Source: Xanthomonas axonopodis
Lineage (GTDB): Bacteria > Pseudomonadota > Gammaproteobacteria > Xanthomonadales > Xanthomonadaceae
NCBI RefSeq assembly: GCF_001304695.1
Contig: NZ_JFAQ01000030.1
Location: forward strand, 1-50,457
DNA length: 50,457 bases
Reading direction: 5' to 3'
The stretch's first letter is position 1. Every line of letters starts with the position of its first letter. The position numbers and the translations under genes are program-made. This document shows positions 8,909-21,192 of this stretch, piece by piece. The notes under the pieces are model-generated. The model had not been told where the DNA came from. It was given only the letters and a program-made list of their open reading frames with translations, and did not search any database.

Positions 8909-9862
8909 TCAGTGGCGGTGGTTCGCGGCCAGCGAATCGCCGTGCCGCCATTCCAGATACGTCTTCAGCGCCAAGGTCAGCAGCGCGGTCAATGCCAGCA
9001 GCGACGCGCACGCAAACGCAGCGCTGTAGGCATATTCGTTGTAGAGAATTTCCACATGCAGCGGCAGCGTATTGGTGCGTCCACGGATATGCCCGGACAC
9101 TACCGACACCGCACCGAACTCCCCCATCGCACGCGCCGCGCACAACAGCACGCCGTACAACAGGCCCCAACGGATATTGGGCAACGTCACCCGCCAGAAC
9201 ATCTGCCAGCCGTTCGCGCCCAGGCTCAATGCCGCCATTTCTTCGTCGCTGCCTTGCTGCTCCATCAGCGGCATCAATTCGCGCGCGATGAAGGGAAATG
9301 TCACGAACGTGGTCGCCAGCACGATGCCCGGCAACGCAAACACGATCCGCGGCAGCTGAAATACACATTCGCCCAGCACCGGCAGCTGCACATGCCAGCC
9401 TTCGTCGATCAGCGGCCAGGCCCAGCCGCTGCGGCCGAAGATCAACACGAAGATCAAGCCTGCCACCACCGGCGACACCGAAAACGGCAGGTCGATCAGG
9501 CTGACCAGCAGACGTTTGCCCCAGAACTGATGCTTGCTGATGGCCCACGCAGCGGCCACGCCGAATACCAGATTCAACGGCAGCACGATCGCCGTCACCA
9601 GCAAGGTCAACTTGATCGCCGACAACGCGTCCGGGTCGACCACGGCGCGCAGGAAGGTTTCCCAACCGCCACGCAATGCCTCGGCGAACACCAGCACTAG
9701 CGGCAGCAGCAAGAAGGCCAGCAGAAACAGCACCGCCCCCAGGATCATCAGCCATTGCACCCAACGCGGCTCGTTGGTGGCCGAATCGCTGATGCGACGC
9801 GCCTGCTTGGTCATGGCATGGGTCGGCAACATGGAAGGCAGCGATGAAACAGCATCGTTCAT
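8909..9862 (-). CDS. cysW: Sulfate ABC importer permease CysW
   Basis: A 317-residue inner-membrane permease with six hydrophobic segments and the ABC-coupling loop ([20 protein letters not shown]), which contacts CysA. Its N-terminus of about 35 residues is polar and longer than in E. coli. The ATG at 9862 overlaps the cysT stop codon as ATGA, which points to translational coupling. Confidence 0.95.
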   Translation of the reverse strand: MNDAVSSLPSMLPTHAMTKQARRISDSATNEPRWVQWLMILGAVLFLLAFLLLPLVLVFAEALRGGWETFLRAVVDPDALSAIKLTLLVTAIVLPLNLVFGVAAAWAISKHQFWGKRLLVSLIDLPFSVSPVVAGLIFVLIFGRSGWAWPLIDEGWHVQLPVLGECVFQLPRIVFALPGIVLATTFVTFPFIARELMPLMEQQGSDEEMAALSLGANGWQMFWRVTLPNIRWGLLYGVLLCAARAMGEFGAVSVVSGHIRGRTNTLPLHVEILYNEYAYSAAFACASLLALTALLTLALKTYLEWRHGDSLAANHRH

Positions 9863-10719
9863 ACGGGCCTGCGTTGATAGCGCAGCAGCCGTGCCTGCAG
9901 CGTATTGACCACCAGCAAGATCACGAACGACAGCAACAACATGGCCGCGGCAATGGCCGTCGCGCCGGCGTAGTCGAATTCTTCCAGCCGGATGGTGATC
10001 AGCAGCGGCGCGATCTCGGTGGAATTGGGCAGATTGCCGGCAATGAAGATCACCGAGCCGTACTCCCCCACGCCCCGCGCAAATGCCAGCGCAAAGCCGG
10101 TCAAGACCGCCGGCCACACACCGGGCAGTACCACCCGCCATACGGTCTGCCAGCGCGCGGCACCCAATGTGGCGGCGGCCGCCTCCATTTCACGGTCGCT
10201 CTCGGCCAGTACCGGCTGCACCACCCGCACCACGAAAGGCAGGCCCACGAAGACCAACGCCAGCACGATGCCCAACTGCGTGTAGGCCACCTTGGTGCCG
10301 ATCGCCTCCAGCCAGCACCCCACCCACCCGTTGCCGCCATACAGCGCGGTCAGCGCGATGCCGGCCACCGCCGTGGGCAACGCGAACGGCAGATCGATCA
10401 CCGCATCGAAAAAGCGCTTGCCCGGAAACCTGTAACGCACGAAGACCCATGCCACCCAGGTGCCCATCACCGCGTTGAAGGCGCCGGCCGCAAACGCGGT
10501 GCCGAAGCTCACCCGCAGCGCCGACAGCACGCGCGGCTCGCTCCATACCCGCCACAGCCCCTCCCAGCCCAGACCGCTGGTCTTGATGAAGATGCCCAGC
10601 AGCGGGATCAGCACGATCAGGCCAAGCCAGGTCAGGGTGATTCCCAAACTCAGGCCCAGCCCCGGCATCACGGGTCGGCGCGATGACGGCGCCGGGTGGG
10701 GTGCAACCGACATCGACAT
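9859..10719 (-). CDS. cysT: Sulfate ABC importer permease CysT (CysU)
   Basis: A 286-residue permease partner of CysW. Six membrane segments begin at about residue 24, and the coupling helix lies in [31 protein letters not shown] is typical of the family. The start at 10719 is three bases from the sbp stop; the ATG at 10713 (second Met) is an alternative. Confidence 0.95.
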   Translation of the reverse strand: MSMSVAPHPAPSSRRPVMPGLGLSLGITLTWLGLIVLIPLLGIFIKTSGLGWEGLWRVWSEPRVLSALRVSFGTAFAAGAFNAVMGTWVAWVFVRYRFPGKRFFDAVIDLPFALPTAVAGIALTALYGGNGWVGCWLEAIGTKVAYTQLGIVLALVFVGLPFVVRVVQPVLAESDREMEAAAATLGAARWQTVWRVVLPGVWPAVLTGFALAFARGVGEYGSVIFIAGNLPNSTEIAPLLITIRLEEFDYAGATAIAAAMLLLSFVILLVVNTLQARLLRYQRRPV

Positions 10720-10722
10720 CGC

Positions 10723-11739
10723 CTACTTGTTGGCCTGGATTTGGTCGAACATGCCACCGTCGGCGAAGTGCTCCTGCTGCGCCTTCTCCCATGAGCCGAA
10801 CGCCTGCTGGATGGTCACCAGCTTGATGTCCGGAAACCGCGCCATGTCGGCCGCATCGGCAAATTCAGGATGCCGCGGGCGATAGAAATGCTTGGCTGCC
10901 AGCTTCTGCCCTTCGGGCGCATACAGATAGCGCAGGTAGGCTTCGGCCACCTCGCGGGTGCCATGCTTGTCGACGTTCTTGTCCACCAGCGCCACCGACG
11001 GCTCGGCCAGGATCGACAACTTCGGCACCACGATCTCGAACTTGTCCTTGCCCAGTTCCTCGCGCGCCAGCAACGCCTCGTTTTCCCAGGCCAGCAGCAC
11101 ATCGCCGATACCGCGCTGCACGAACGTTGTGGTGGCGCCGCGTGCGCCGGTATCCAGCACCGGCACGTTGCGGAACAACGCCTGCATGTAGCGCAGGATG
11201 CGCTCGCGGTCGCCCTTGAAGATGTGGTCGGCGTACGCCCAGGCGGCCAGATAGTTCCAGCGCGCACCACCGGAGGTCTTCGGGTTCGGCGTTACCACTG
11301 CTACGCCAGAACGCAGCAGGTCCGGCCAGTCGTGGATGTTCTTCGGGTTGCCCTCGCGCACCAGAAACACGATGGTCGAGGTATACGGCGCACTGTTGTC
11401 GGGCAGGCGCTTTTCCCAATCGGTCTCGATCAGCTTGGCCTTCTGCGCGATGGCATCCAAGTCGTAGGCCAGCGCCAAGGTCACCACGTCGGCCTCGATG
11501 CCATCGATCACCGCGCGCGCCTGCTTGCCCGAACCGCCGTGCGAGGTTTCCACGGTCACCGTGTCCTGCGGGTGCTGCTGCTTCCACTGCGCGGCGAAGG
11601 CGGCGTTGTAGTCGCGATAGAACTCGCGGGTCGGGTCGTAGCTCACGTTGAGCAGCCCGATCTCGCGTGCGCCAGCCGGGCCGGCCAGGACCAGCAAGGC
11701 GCAAAGAAGTGAGGCAAAACGGAAACGGGGATATGTCAC
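10723..11739 (-). CDS. sbp: Periplasmic sulfate-binding protein
   Basis: A 338-residue periplasmic solute-binding protein that delivers sulfate to the CysTWA importer. Signal peptide 1-24 ends GPAGA/GA-R; the mature protein begins with the family pattern [13 protein letters not shown] and contains [15 protein letters not shown] and [18 protein letters not shown], which line the sulfate site. The start codon is GTG at 11739; AGGAG stands six bases before it, which decides the start. It is the first gene of the operon and is divergent from kbl over a 172-bp gap. Regulation by a CysB-type activator is expected from other bacteria, but I could not see a defined site. Confidence 0.96.
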   Translation of the reverse strand: MTYPRFRFASLLCALLVLAGPAGAREIGLLNVSYDPTREFYRDYNAAFAAQWKQQHPQDTVTVETSHGGSGKQARAVIDGIEADVVTLALAYDLDAIAQKAKLIETDWEKRLPDNSAPYTSTIVFLVREGNPKNIHDWPDLLRSGVAVVTPNPKTSGGARWNYLAAWAYADHIFKGDRERILRYMQALFRNVPVLDTGARGATTTFVQRGIGDVLLAWENEALLAREELGKDKFEIVVPKLSILAEPSVALVDKNVDKHGTREVAEAYLRYLYAPEGQKLAAKHFYRPRHPEFADAADMARFPDIKLVTIQQAFGSWEKAQQEHFADGGMFDQIQANK

Positions 11740-11911
11740 GACGATCTCCTGGCCGGTTGATCACAGCTGAACAGCAAGCATGCCATGCTGCGCAGCGGCA
11801 CGCAGACGGTGAAATGACATCAGCACCGCTGCTTATGCCGATTTTTGCATGACGTAGTGGTATGCCTCCGTGATCGTTAACATTGCGCTTCTTTCTGCCA
11901 CTGCGACCGCC

Positions 11912-13120
11912 ATGACCACCGCTCCCGCCGCGCTGACCGCCCATTACGCCGCCGAACTGGATGCCATCCAGGCCCAGGGCATGTTCAAGTCCGAGCGCAT
12001 CATCACCGGTCCGCAGTCGGCCCACATCACCTTGGCCGATGGCCGCCGTGTGCTGAACTTCTGCGCCAACAACTATCTGGGCCTGGCCGACCACCCGGAC
12101 ATCATCCAGGCCGCCAAGGATGCACTGGACAGTCACGGCTTCGGCATGGCCTCGGTGCGCTTCATCTGCGGCACCCAGGATCTGCACAAGCAACTGGAAC
12201 GCACCATCGCCGAGTTCTTCGGCACCGAAGACACCATCCTCTACGCGGCCTGCTTCGATGCCAATGGCGGCCTGTTCGAACCGCTGCTCGGCGAGCACGA
12301 CGCCATCATTTCCGATGCGCTCAACCATGCCTCCATCATCGACGGCGTGCGCCTGTGCAAGGCCAAGCGCTTCCGCTACGCCAACTGCGACATGGCCGAC
12401 CTGGAAGCGCAACTGCAGGCGGCCGACGCGGCAGGCTGCAAGACCAAGCTGATCACCAGCGACGGCGTGTTCTCGATGGACGGCTTCATCGCCCCGCTGG
12501 ACGACATCACCGCGCTGGCCCGCAAGTACAACGCGCTGGTGCACATCGACGAATGCCATGCCACCGGCTTTCTCGGCGCCACTGGCCGCGGCTCGGCCGA
12601 GGTCAAGGGGGTGATGGACCAGATCGACATCTTCACCGGCACGCTGGGCAAGGCCATGGGCGGCGCATTGGGCGGCTTCAGCACGGCAAAGCGTGAAGTG
12701 ATCGAGCTGCTGCGCCAGCGTTCGCGCCCCTACCTGTTCTCCAACTCGCTGCCGCCGCACGTGGTGGCTGCCGGCATCAAGGCCTTCGAAATGCTGGACG
12801 CCGCCGGCGAGCTGCGCACGCAGCTGGTCGAAAACACCCGGTATTTCCGTGAGCGGCTGACCGCCGCCGGTTTCGATGTCAAACCGGGCATGCATCCGAT
12901 CAGCCCGGTGATGCTGTACGACGCACCGCTGGCGCAAAAATTCGCCGAGCACTTGCTGGAAGAAGGCATCTACGCCATCGGCTTTTTCTTCCCGGTGGTC
13001 CCGAAAGGCCAGGCGCGCATTCGCACCCAGATCAGCGCGGCACATACGCGCGCGCATCTGGATCAAGCGATCGAAGCGTTCATCAAGATCGGGCGCGAAC
13101 TCAAGGTCATCGACGCCTGA
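11912..13120 (+). CDS. kbl: 2-amino-3-ketobutyrate CoA ligase (glycine C-acetyltransferase)
   Basis: A 402-residue PLP enzyme that cleaves 2-amino-3-ketobutyrate with CoA to glycine and acetyl-CoA, completing threonine degradation begun by Tdh. The PLP lysine is K247 in GTLGKAMGG, and the cofactor-contacting DECHATG lies at 213-219. [12 protein letters not shown] is the typical substrate-site segment. The ATG at 11912 gives the length of known family members; a GTG 14 codons upstream is less likely. No strong ribosome-binding site is seen for either. It is followed after 2 bp by an HNH gene. Confidence 0.97.
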   Translation: MTTAPAALTAHYAAELDAIQAQGMFKSERIITGPQSAHITLADGRRVLNFCANNYLGLADHPDIIQAAKDALDSHGFGMASVRFICGTQDLHKQLERTIAEFFGTEDTILYAACFDANGGLFEPLLGEHDAIISDALNHASIIDGVRLCKAKRFRYANCDMADLEAQLQAADAAGCKTKLITSDGVFSMDGFIAPLDDITALARKYNALVHIDECHATGFLGATGRGSAEVKGVMDQIDIFTGTLGKAMGGALGGFSTAKREVIELLRQRSRPYLFSNSLPPHVVAAGIKAFEMLDAAGELRTQLVENTRYFRERLTAAGFDVKPGMHPISPVMLYDAPLAQKFAEHLLEEGIYAIGFFFPVVPKGQARIRTQISAAHTRAHLDQAIEAFIKIGRELKVIDA

Positions 13121-13122
13121 GC

Positions 13123-13515
13123 ATGCGCACGGTGCTGCGCCAACGGCTGCTGCTGGCGGCGCAGACCGATGCGCAGGCGCAGCTGCGCGACGGCCATTGG
13201 GAGACGCGCTGCCTGCACTGCCGCCGGCATCTGCAGGTACGCGCCGATGGCGAGCCGTTGGGCCACACCACGCTGGAACACGTGGTGCCGCAGGCCTGGT
13301 TCGGTCGGCGCGCGACCGCGGCGCTCTGTGCGCTGGTGGGCGAGGATGCCAATGATGCGCGCAATCTGGCACTGGCCTGTGCCGGCTGCAATCACGCCAA
13401 AGGCCGCCATCACGATGCCAACGGCGCCGGCGACGCACGCGCTGTTGAGGTGGTAAGCGCCCTGCTCAGCGCGCGCCTGGCGCGCTGGCGTGCGCCGCCG
13501 GTACCAACGCCCTGA
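13123..13515 (+). CDS. HNH endonuclease-like protein
   Basis: A 130-residue protein with an HNH fold: zinc-type cysteines at 30/33 (CLHC) and 86/89 (CAGC), first His in LEHVVPQAWFG (His53), Asn81 in ARNLALAC and terminal His residues in CNHAKGRHHD (91-97). All metal and catalytic positions of the motif are present, so nuclease activity is plausible. The gene starts 2 bp after kbl and is probably co-transcribed. Its last 50 bases overlap the 3-prime end of the convergent pseudouridine synthase gene. Role unknown; similar single HNH proteins occur as housekeeping genes of unclear function and need not belong to a mobile element. Confidence 0.8.
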   Translation: MRTVLRQRLLLAAQTDAQAQLRDGHWETRCLHCRRHLQVRADGEPLGHTTLEHVVPQAWFGRRATAALCALVGEDANDARNLALACAGCNHAKGRHHDANGAGDARAVEVVSALLSARLARWRAPPVPTP

Positions 13516-14320
13516 CTTCCTCGCCGCTCAACATCCGCCACGCGCCTTTGCCAAGCTCCCCCATCGCCAGCGGGCCGATCGCCACGCGCACCAGCCGCAG
13601 TACGCCGATGTCCACTGCCGCCAACAGCCGGCGGATCTGTCGATTGCGACCTTCGTCCAGCACGATTTCCAGCCAGGCATTGCGCTCGCCTTCGCGCAGC
13701 ACGCTGACCTGCTTTGCGCGCAACAGCACGCCCTCGCCCTCAGGATCGGGATCGACCACACCGGCCTGCAACTGCGCCAGTTGCGCGGCACTGGGGCGGC
13801 AATCGATCTGCACGTGGTACGTCTTGTCCGGTCCGGTTGTCGGGTCGGTCACCGTCGCCGCCCACTGCGGGTCGTTGCTGAAAAGCAGCAGGCCTTCGCT
13901 GGCCTTGTCCAGGCGCCCCACCGGCGCGATCCACGGCAAGCCGGCGCTATCGAAGCAACGGTAGACCGTGTCCCTGCCCTGCTCGTCGCGCACGGTGGTG
14001 ACCACGCCGCGCGGTTTGTTGAGCATCAGATAGCAACGCGCCGGCCCCGCGAGCGGCTGCCCGTCGACAGTGATGGACGACTGCTGATCGCCGCGGATCG
14101 GAAATTCGGGGTCGCACACCACACGTGCCGACACGCTGACGCGGCCATCGGCGATCCAGCGCGCCGCCTCGGTGCGCGAACACACACCAAGCTTGGACAG
14201 CACGCGCGCCAGCCCATGGCGTGGCGCGGCATTGGCGGATGCAGCAGCGGACGTGCGCACTGCACCGGCCGCTCCCGGACCACGCTGCCGGGACGGTGCC
14301 GGCGCAGGTCGCCGGGGCAT
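13466..14320 (-). CDS. 23S rRNA pseudouridine synthase (RluB/RsuA family)
   Basis: A 284-residue pseudouridine synthase of the RsuA/RluB/RluE/RluF group. An S4-like RNA-binding domain (about 37-90, GLARVLSKLGVCSRTEAARW) precedes the catalytic domain with the conserved GRLD motif; Asp138 is the nucleophile. NKPRG and the C-terminal EGRNRQIRRLL motif also fit. The N-terminal 35 residues are Ala/Arg/Pro rich and probably disordered. The ATG at 14320 is taken, although the frame is open upstream. Domain order most resembles RluB, but the target uridine cannot be fixed. Confidence 0.88.
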   Translation of the reverse strand: MPRRPAPAPSRQRGPGAAGAVRTSAAASANAAPRHGLARVLSKLGVCSRTEAARWIADGRVSVSARVVCDPEFPIRGDQQSSITVDGQPLAGPARCYLMLNKPRGVVTTVRDEQGRDTVYRCFDSAGLPWIAPVGRLDKASEGLLLFSNDPQWAATVTDPTTGPDKTYHVQIDCRPSAAQLAQLQAGVVDPDPEGEGVLLRAKQVSVLREGERNAWLEIVLDEGRNRQIRRLLAAVDIGVLRLVRVAIGPLAMGELGKGAWRMLSGEEVRALVPAAHASAPGAR

Positions 14321-14339
14321 GCCGTCCCGACCGCAGGGC

Positions 14340-14855
14340 TTACTTGTTTTCGACCGACTTGGCGTCGGCCGCAGGTGCTGCGGGCGCTGCCGCTGCAGGT
14401 GCCGCGCCAGCGGCCGGACGTGCCTTGACCACGCGCACACCGCGGGCCTTCATCCAGGCATCGAATTCTTCTGCCGTCATGCGCTTGCCGTTCTGGCTCA
14501 TATCGAAGCGCCACGGGGTGTTGTCGAACGCGGTGGTAGCCTTGTAGGCCGCCGGGTCGTTCGGGGTGACTGTGCCGCCAGGCGGAATAACCTTAGCCAG
14601 ATCCTGACAGCCTTCCACGCGCAGGCGCAGCAGCACGCGATCCACCGACTGGTCGCTGCTATAGGGCTGTGCCAGCACGCCGGTGGGCATGCCCAGCTGC
14701 ACGCTGCGGGTGTAGAACTCGGCAGCCGCCGGTGCAACCACGGTGGCGGGCAACGGCAGTGGCTGGGACACCATGCTGCCGGCGCAATTCGGAGCGGCGT
14801 AGGCAGCGGGGATCAGAGCGAGACAGAGCAGTCCTGCCGTAGCGGTACGCAGCAT
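14340..14855 (-). CDS. Exported protein of unknown function
   Basis: A 171-residue protein with a clear signal peptide (1-20, ending AAYA). The mature part has two cysteines (in PNCAGS and VEGCQD) that could form a disulfide. It ends in a low-complexity Ala/Pro stretch of about 25 residues, AAGAAPAAAAPAAPAAD, which looks like a linker or disordered tail. GGAAG lies about seven bases before the ATG. I do not recognise the family. It stands between an OmpA-family gene and a pseudouridine synthase gene on the same strand. Confidence 0.75.
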   Translation of the reverse strand: MLRTATAGLLCLALIPAAYAAPNCAGSMVSQPLPLPATVVAPAAAEFYTRSVQLGMPTGVLAQPYSSDQSVDRVLLRLRVEGCQDLAKVIPPGGTVTPNDPAAYKATTAFDNTPWRFDMSQNGKRMTAEEFDAWMKARGVRVVKARPAAGAAPAAAAPAAPAADAKSVENK

Positions 14856-14995
14856 CGGGTTCTTCCAAATATGAGTGTGGTATTGACGCGGCGAGTGTAG
14901 GCAGCGATGAACGCTGTTTCAACAGGAACCGTGCCTGGATGGCAACACAGACAGGATCGGCAGCGCTTGAGCGCGCTTTTCCAGGGCATGCATAG

Positions 14996-15024
14996 ACAAA
15001 ACCCGGCACAAGGCCGGGTTTTGT
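14996..15024. terminator. Terminator after the OmpA-family gene
   Basis: ACAAAACCCGGC, loop ACAAG, GCCGGGTTTTGT: a perfect 12-bp stem with T-runs in both directions. It lies 22 bp after the stop codon of the minus-strand gene. Confidence 0.88.
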
Positions 15025-15046
15025 ATGCAACAAACTAGCGGTCCGA

Positions 15047-16174
15047 TTAGTTCTGGACGTTCAGCTCGGTACGACGGTTCTTCGCACGACCTTCCGGATT
15101 GTCCGAACCATCCGGGTTGGTGTTCGGAGCAATCGGACGGCTCTTGCCGTAGCCGATCGGGCCGATCAGACGCGACGCATCGACGCCGTTCTTGGTCAGG
15201 TAGTCGTACACGGTGGTCGCACGACGCTCGGACAGCTTCTGGTTGTACGCGTCGGTACCCTTCGAGTCGGTGTGACCGGCAACCTCGACCTTCAGGTCGG
15301 GGTAGCGCTTCAGGATTTCGGTCGCTTCGCTCAGGATCGACACGGCATCCGGACGCAGGGTCGACTTGTTGAAGTCGAAGTTCACGCCCTTCAGATCGAT
15401 CGACACAGGAACCGGGCAACCGTCCGGACCGATGGTCTGGCCAGGCTGCGAGTTCGGGCACTTGTCGTTGCAGTTGTTGACGCCGTCACCGTCGTCATCC
15501 AGATCGGCGCAGCTCGGAGCAACCGGAGCCGGAGCCGGCGGCGGAGCGGTGACCGGAGCCGGTCCCAACGGGATCACGACGCCGACCGAAGCCAGCACGT
15601 CGCCGAAGAAGTTATGTTTATCACCATTGCGGCTGAACAAGGTGCGGTCAGGTGCAATGACCGAGTTGTCGTTGAAGTCAGCGCGGTAGGCCACTTCGGC
15701 ACGCACGGCGACGCGCTTGTCGAAGGTGGTCTGCAGACCGACACCAGCCTTGGCGGCAAAGTTGCCGTCCTTCTGCTGGCCCGGCGAAACCGGGTTTGGG
15801 GTCGCGTCGAATTCTTCTTCCGAACGCTGGTAGCCCAGACCGAACAGCAGGTAGGGGTTCCAGCCGCGGCCTTCCTGGATGAAGTGGCGACGCAGGTCGA
15901 ACGAGATACCGTACTGGCTCCAGTTCAGATCCTGGTTGGCATCGAAGTTCGGGTTCTGATAGTTCAGTTCACCGTCGATCGACCAGTTCGGGCTGACGAA
16001 CTTGCCCAGACCCAGGGTCACGAACGGAGCATCATTGGTATGACGATCGCTGTCCTGGAAGTTGAAGCCAGCGCTACCGGTCAGGTACCAACGGTCGTCG
16101 AACTCCTGCGCGGAAGCAGCCTGGGCAACTGCCAGACCGCCGAGCAACGCGGCAGTGAGAATTTTCTTGTTCAT
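15047..16174 (-). CDS. ompA: OmpA-family outer-membrane protein
   Basis: A 375-residue protein. Signal peptide 1-22; an eight-strand-type beta-barrel follows (about 25-202, starting DDRWYLTGSAGFNFQ). Then comes a Pro/Ala linker, an acidic calcium-type repeat (DLDDDGDGVNNCNDKCP, 224-240) and the peptidoglycan-binding OmpA domain (about 250-375, VAGHTDSKGTDAYNQKLSERR). This layout matches OprF-like anchors that tether the outer membrane to the cell wall. AAGGAG lies nine bases before the ATG. The gene has its own strong terminator and a long upstream region, so it is probably a single, well-expressed unit. Confidence 0.93.
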   Translation of the reverse strand: MNKKILTAALLGGLAVAQAASAQEFDDRWYLTGSAGFNFQDSDRHTNDAPFVTLGLGKFVSPNWSIDGELNYQNPNFDANQDLNWSQYGISFDLRRHFIQEGRGWNPYLLFGLGYQRSEEEFDATPNPVSPGQQKDGNFAAKAGVGLQTTFDKRVAVRAEVAYRADFNDNSVIAPDRTLFSRNGDKHNFFGDVLASVGVVIPLGPAPVTAPPPAPAPVAPSCADLDDDGDGVNNCNDKCPNSQPGQTIGPDGCPVPVSIDLKGVNFDFNKSTLRPDAVSILSEATEILKRYPDLKVEVAGHTDSKGTDAYNQKLSERRATTVYDYLTKNGVDASRLIGPIGYGKSRPIAPNTNPDGSDNPEGRAKNRRTELNVQN

Positions 16175-16589
16175 TTATACAGCTCCTTCTTTGGGAGATA
16201 AAACCGATAGAGGCGTTGTGCTTGGTAAAGATGCTCGTCACATCCAGAGCCATCGGGGCGCAGATTAAGCCGGCCTCGGTGAAGATCGCGTTAACGGTCA
16301 TATAACATGTGAAAGCAGTCACCAGGTCCCGCAACGCCAAGCAATCCTACGTATACAGCTTCATGAAGGAAAGGACCGGGTGCCCAATTCGAGCATCGCA
16401 CCTGCATGAACCGCAGCCCAATTAAGTCACTTGAATACACTTTGAGGCTGACTGGTTTTTAGTGTTCCAGGCTGCCTTGAAAACTACATTGGTGAACGCC
16501 GAGCCCCGTCCGAGCTGAATTGTGGGGTTCGTGGTTGCGGGCGACTTGCTCCACAACGCACCCTGAACCTCTCGCTCAGGAGTGCTCCA
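16175..16589. other. Divergent intergenic region of ompA and an oxidoreductase gene
   Basis: 415 bases. It must hold the promoter of the OmpA-family gene on the minus strand; a TATATG hexamer (minus strand, near plus 16302) is a possible -10, with no sure -35. The region is more AT-rich than its neighbours. No gene is supported. Confidence 0.4.
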
Positions 16590-17612
16590 ATGAAAGCTGT
16601 TGTCCTTACCCGCCATCTTCCGATCGACGATCCCGAATCGCTGCTTGATATGGAACTTCCGACGCCTGCGGCGCCGTCGGGGTATGACTTATTGGTTCGG
16701 GTGGAGGCGATCTCGGTGAACCCGGTCGATACAAAGGTGCGCGCGCCCAGGTCGCAGACGTTGCAAGCGCCGAAGATCCTGGGTTACGACGCAGCCGGAG
16801 TGATCGAGGCGGTCGGCCCGGAGGTCACTGCCTTTGCGGTCGGCGACGAGGTTTACTACGCCGGCGATATCGGGCGGCCGGGCAGCAATGCGCAGTACCA
16901 GCTGGTGGACGCCCGCATTGCCGGATGCAAACCGACCTCGCTTAGCTTCGCGCAGGCGGCCGCGCTGCCGCTGACCACCCTGACGGCGTGGGAGCTGCTG
17001 TTCCAGCGCATGCCTTTTTCCTTCGACGGTGCACGCAATCGCGGCAGGCATCTGCTGATCATCGGCGGTGCTGGTGGCGTGGGGTCCATCGCGATCCAGC
17101 TGGCGCGGCATGCCGGATTCACGGTAATTGCCACCGCCTCGCGCCCAGAGAGCATCGAGTGGGTTCGCCAAATGGGCGCGCACCACGTGATCGATCATCA
17201 CCAGCCGCTGCAGCCGCAACTGCAGGCGCTGGGGATGGAAACGGTGGACGCAGCGCTCAATCTGGCCGACACCGACCGCTACTGGCAGCCGCTGGGCGAA
17301 ATGCTGGCGCCGCAGGGCCACGTGGGCCTGATCGTGGAGCCGCGCGGGCCGTTGTCGATCGGCGCCCCCTACAAGTCCAAGTGCATCGGCATCCATTGGG
17401 AGCTGATGTTCACGCGCGCGCGCTACGCGACCGAGGACATGGTCGAGCAGCACCGCATCCTCAACCGGGCTGCCAGCCTGATCGACGCCGGCGAGCTGCG
17501 CACCACGCATACCGAGACGCTGTCGCCGATCAATGCGCAGCAGCTGCGCGAGGCGCATCGTCGGCTGGAAAGCGGCAGCACGATCGGCAAGCTGGTACTG
17601 GCCGGCTGGTAA
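16590..17612 (+). CDS. Zinc-independent MDR-family alcohol dehydrogenase/quinone reductase
   Basis: A 340-residue medium-chain dehydrogenase/reductase. The GroES-like N-terminal part has SVNPVDTKVR and YDAAGVIEAVG, and the nucleotide-binding part has GGAGGVGS (159-166), typical of NADPH-dependent quinone oxidoreductase-like enzymes. The cysteines and histidine that bind catalytic zinc in true alcohol dehydrogenases are not found. The ATG at 16590 follows CTCAGGAGTGCTCCA, giving AGGAG with eight bases spacing. It likely reduces quinones or enals; the substrate is unknown. Confidence 0.85.
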   Translation: MKAVVLTRHLPIDDPESLLDMELPTPAAPSGYDLLVRVEAISVNPVDTKVRAPRSQTLQAPKILGYDAAGVIEAVGPEVTAFAVGDEVYYAGDIGRPGSNAQYQLVDARIAGCKPTSLSFAQAAALPLTTLTAWELLFQRMPFSFDGARNRGRHLLIIGGAGGVGSIAIQLARHAGFTVIATASRPESIEWVRQMGAHHVIDHHQPLQPQLQALGMETVDAALNLADTDRYWQPLGEMLAPQGHVGLIVEPRGPLSIGAPYKSKCIGIHWELMFTRARYATEDMVEQHRILNRAASLIDAGELRTTHTETLSPINAQQLREAHRRLESGSTIGKLVLAGW

Positions 17613-17729
17613 GGCGACCATCTCGCTGCCGCGATGCGTCGATGCCCGCGGTGCCTGCGCTTTTGGGCGCGCCGGTGGGGGCGGCAGCGAAGGCGTGTTG
17701 CCGACCGGCCGTTTCCAGCATCTGCGTGA

Positions 17730-19847
<2,118 letters not shown>

Positions 19848-21038
19848 GGAGTTCTCGAAGACGGCGTCACTACGATGCCGTCGTTGCGTTCGGGATTTGG
19901 CCACACGACTGATGTGCATGTCGGCGTTGGTAACGCCGACATGCACGCGGATGCGAGGGGCTGCCACGCCGATTCTTTCTTTGCCGTGCGGCTCCGCTAT
20001 AAGTGTCCCATGCATCGTCACTGCACGCATTCCCGCCTGGCGCATGACGTGCCTATGCGGCAGCGCATTTCGATAAGAACCAGTCTGGTAGATGTGCGGG
20101 CACGTCGCGCACCTGAAACGCGCTCGGGTCACCGCTTGCTGCTTGCGTTGTCATTTCGCAGTTGCCGTTTCAGCATCAGCGCGGTTATGGTATGCGATCG
20201 CATCGTATGCCTTATCGCTTGGACAACGATGTTCGCAAGATGCATGTGCGTTCTGACGACAGCGCGCGCTGCACCGATTGCAGCACCTGGCGCATCAGCG
20301 CCTCGTACGCGTTGGCACCCGGTCGTCTTAACCTTCTGTGCCCGCCACTTCTATCCTTGAGCGTCTTCGCGCTTTCGCGCTCATCAACATGCGATCTCGC
20401 AAACACATCGCAACGCAATAAGACGCACCACCGGCGCATCGAATGATCGACGAGCTTTCGAAACATCGCCCCCCTCCGAACATCATGCGACCACGGCAAT
20501 GGCGTCCTGATGGCAGATAGCTTCGCTGCCACAGCTGGAGTCTATGCTGTTTCTGATGGCGTCATCAGCAAGATGCGGCAAGACTGCGTATCTGTACGCA
20601 GAAGAGATAATGCATAAATTGCCACTAGTGCAGCACGGCGATGCAGCTCAGACGCGTAGCACTTCCACCATGTCTGGCGTATCGGCAACGCTCTTCTTTC
20701 TCGCCGCATCCGCGGTCGATGTACAAAACCAAAGTTCCCAACTCCACTAGCCAGCACAGCAATGCGTGACGAGCGCGTGCATGAAAACTTGCGCTTACCC
20801 GGAGGGCGTTCTTGTCCACCAGTGCGAGCATCCAATCGGCACGCAGTGCCGCAAAGCGCGCGATGTAGCAAAGAACTCGTTCAACACAACAGTCGCTGCA
20901 ACGATGCGACGCAGATCGATGTTGCGATGCACGCTGTGCTGTTGCGCAGCGCTACGCGTTGCGGGCAATCGCACGCGTCAACCCCTCTCATTCAGCCGCG
21001 ATTGTGTGACCGATGTCTAACTTGCGCCAACTTTTTGA
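19848..21038. other. Long mostly non-coding region with inverted repeats
   Basis: About 1.2 kb without a supportable gene. Open frames on both strands are short, overlap each other and have no family resemblance or good ribosome-binding sites. The part 19850-20130 has the look of a dispersed Xanthomonas intergenic repeat (see the hairpin at 19914-19946), but I cannot verify copy number. GC content and codon patterns differ from the flanking genes. Confidence 0.5.
19914..19946. repeat. Perfect 15-bp inverted repeat
   Basis: GTGCATGTCGGCGTT, loop GGT, AACGCCGACATGCAC. The stem is perfect over 15 bp with a three-base loop and no T-run, 67 bp after the fadH stop. It may stabilise mRNA ends, act as a weak terminator, or be part of a repeat element. 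Confidence 0.7.
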
Positions 21039-21091
21039 CCCACCGCATTTGGTGGGCGCCTTCGGCAGATGGTCTTTCGCCGAAGCATCTG
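21039..21091 (+). other. Structured leader-like segment with mutually exclusive stems
   Basis: CCCACC-GCATTT-GGTGGG (21039-21056) is followed by two interleaved stems: CTTCGGC/GCCGAAG (21060-21066 with 21079-21085) and AGATG/CATCT (21067-21071 with 21086-21090). The latter two cannot easily form together, so the segment could switch between two folds. It lies about 100 bases before a small ORF with a good ribosome-binding site. It could equally be part of a dispersed repeat. Confidence 0.3.
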
Positions 21092-21192
21092 GCGACCGGT
21101 GGCAGGTCGCCTCCCCATGACGCCAAGCCCTCTGCACTGGTGCATCCACCTTGGATGCTCTGCGGACCGGCCCACACGGAGCAAGGAGTTCT

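Noticed and set aside
10865..13438. 857-codon minus-strand frame across kbl and into sbp
   Set aside because: It spans kbl antisense and part of sbp in another frame; both real genes have complete motifs.
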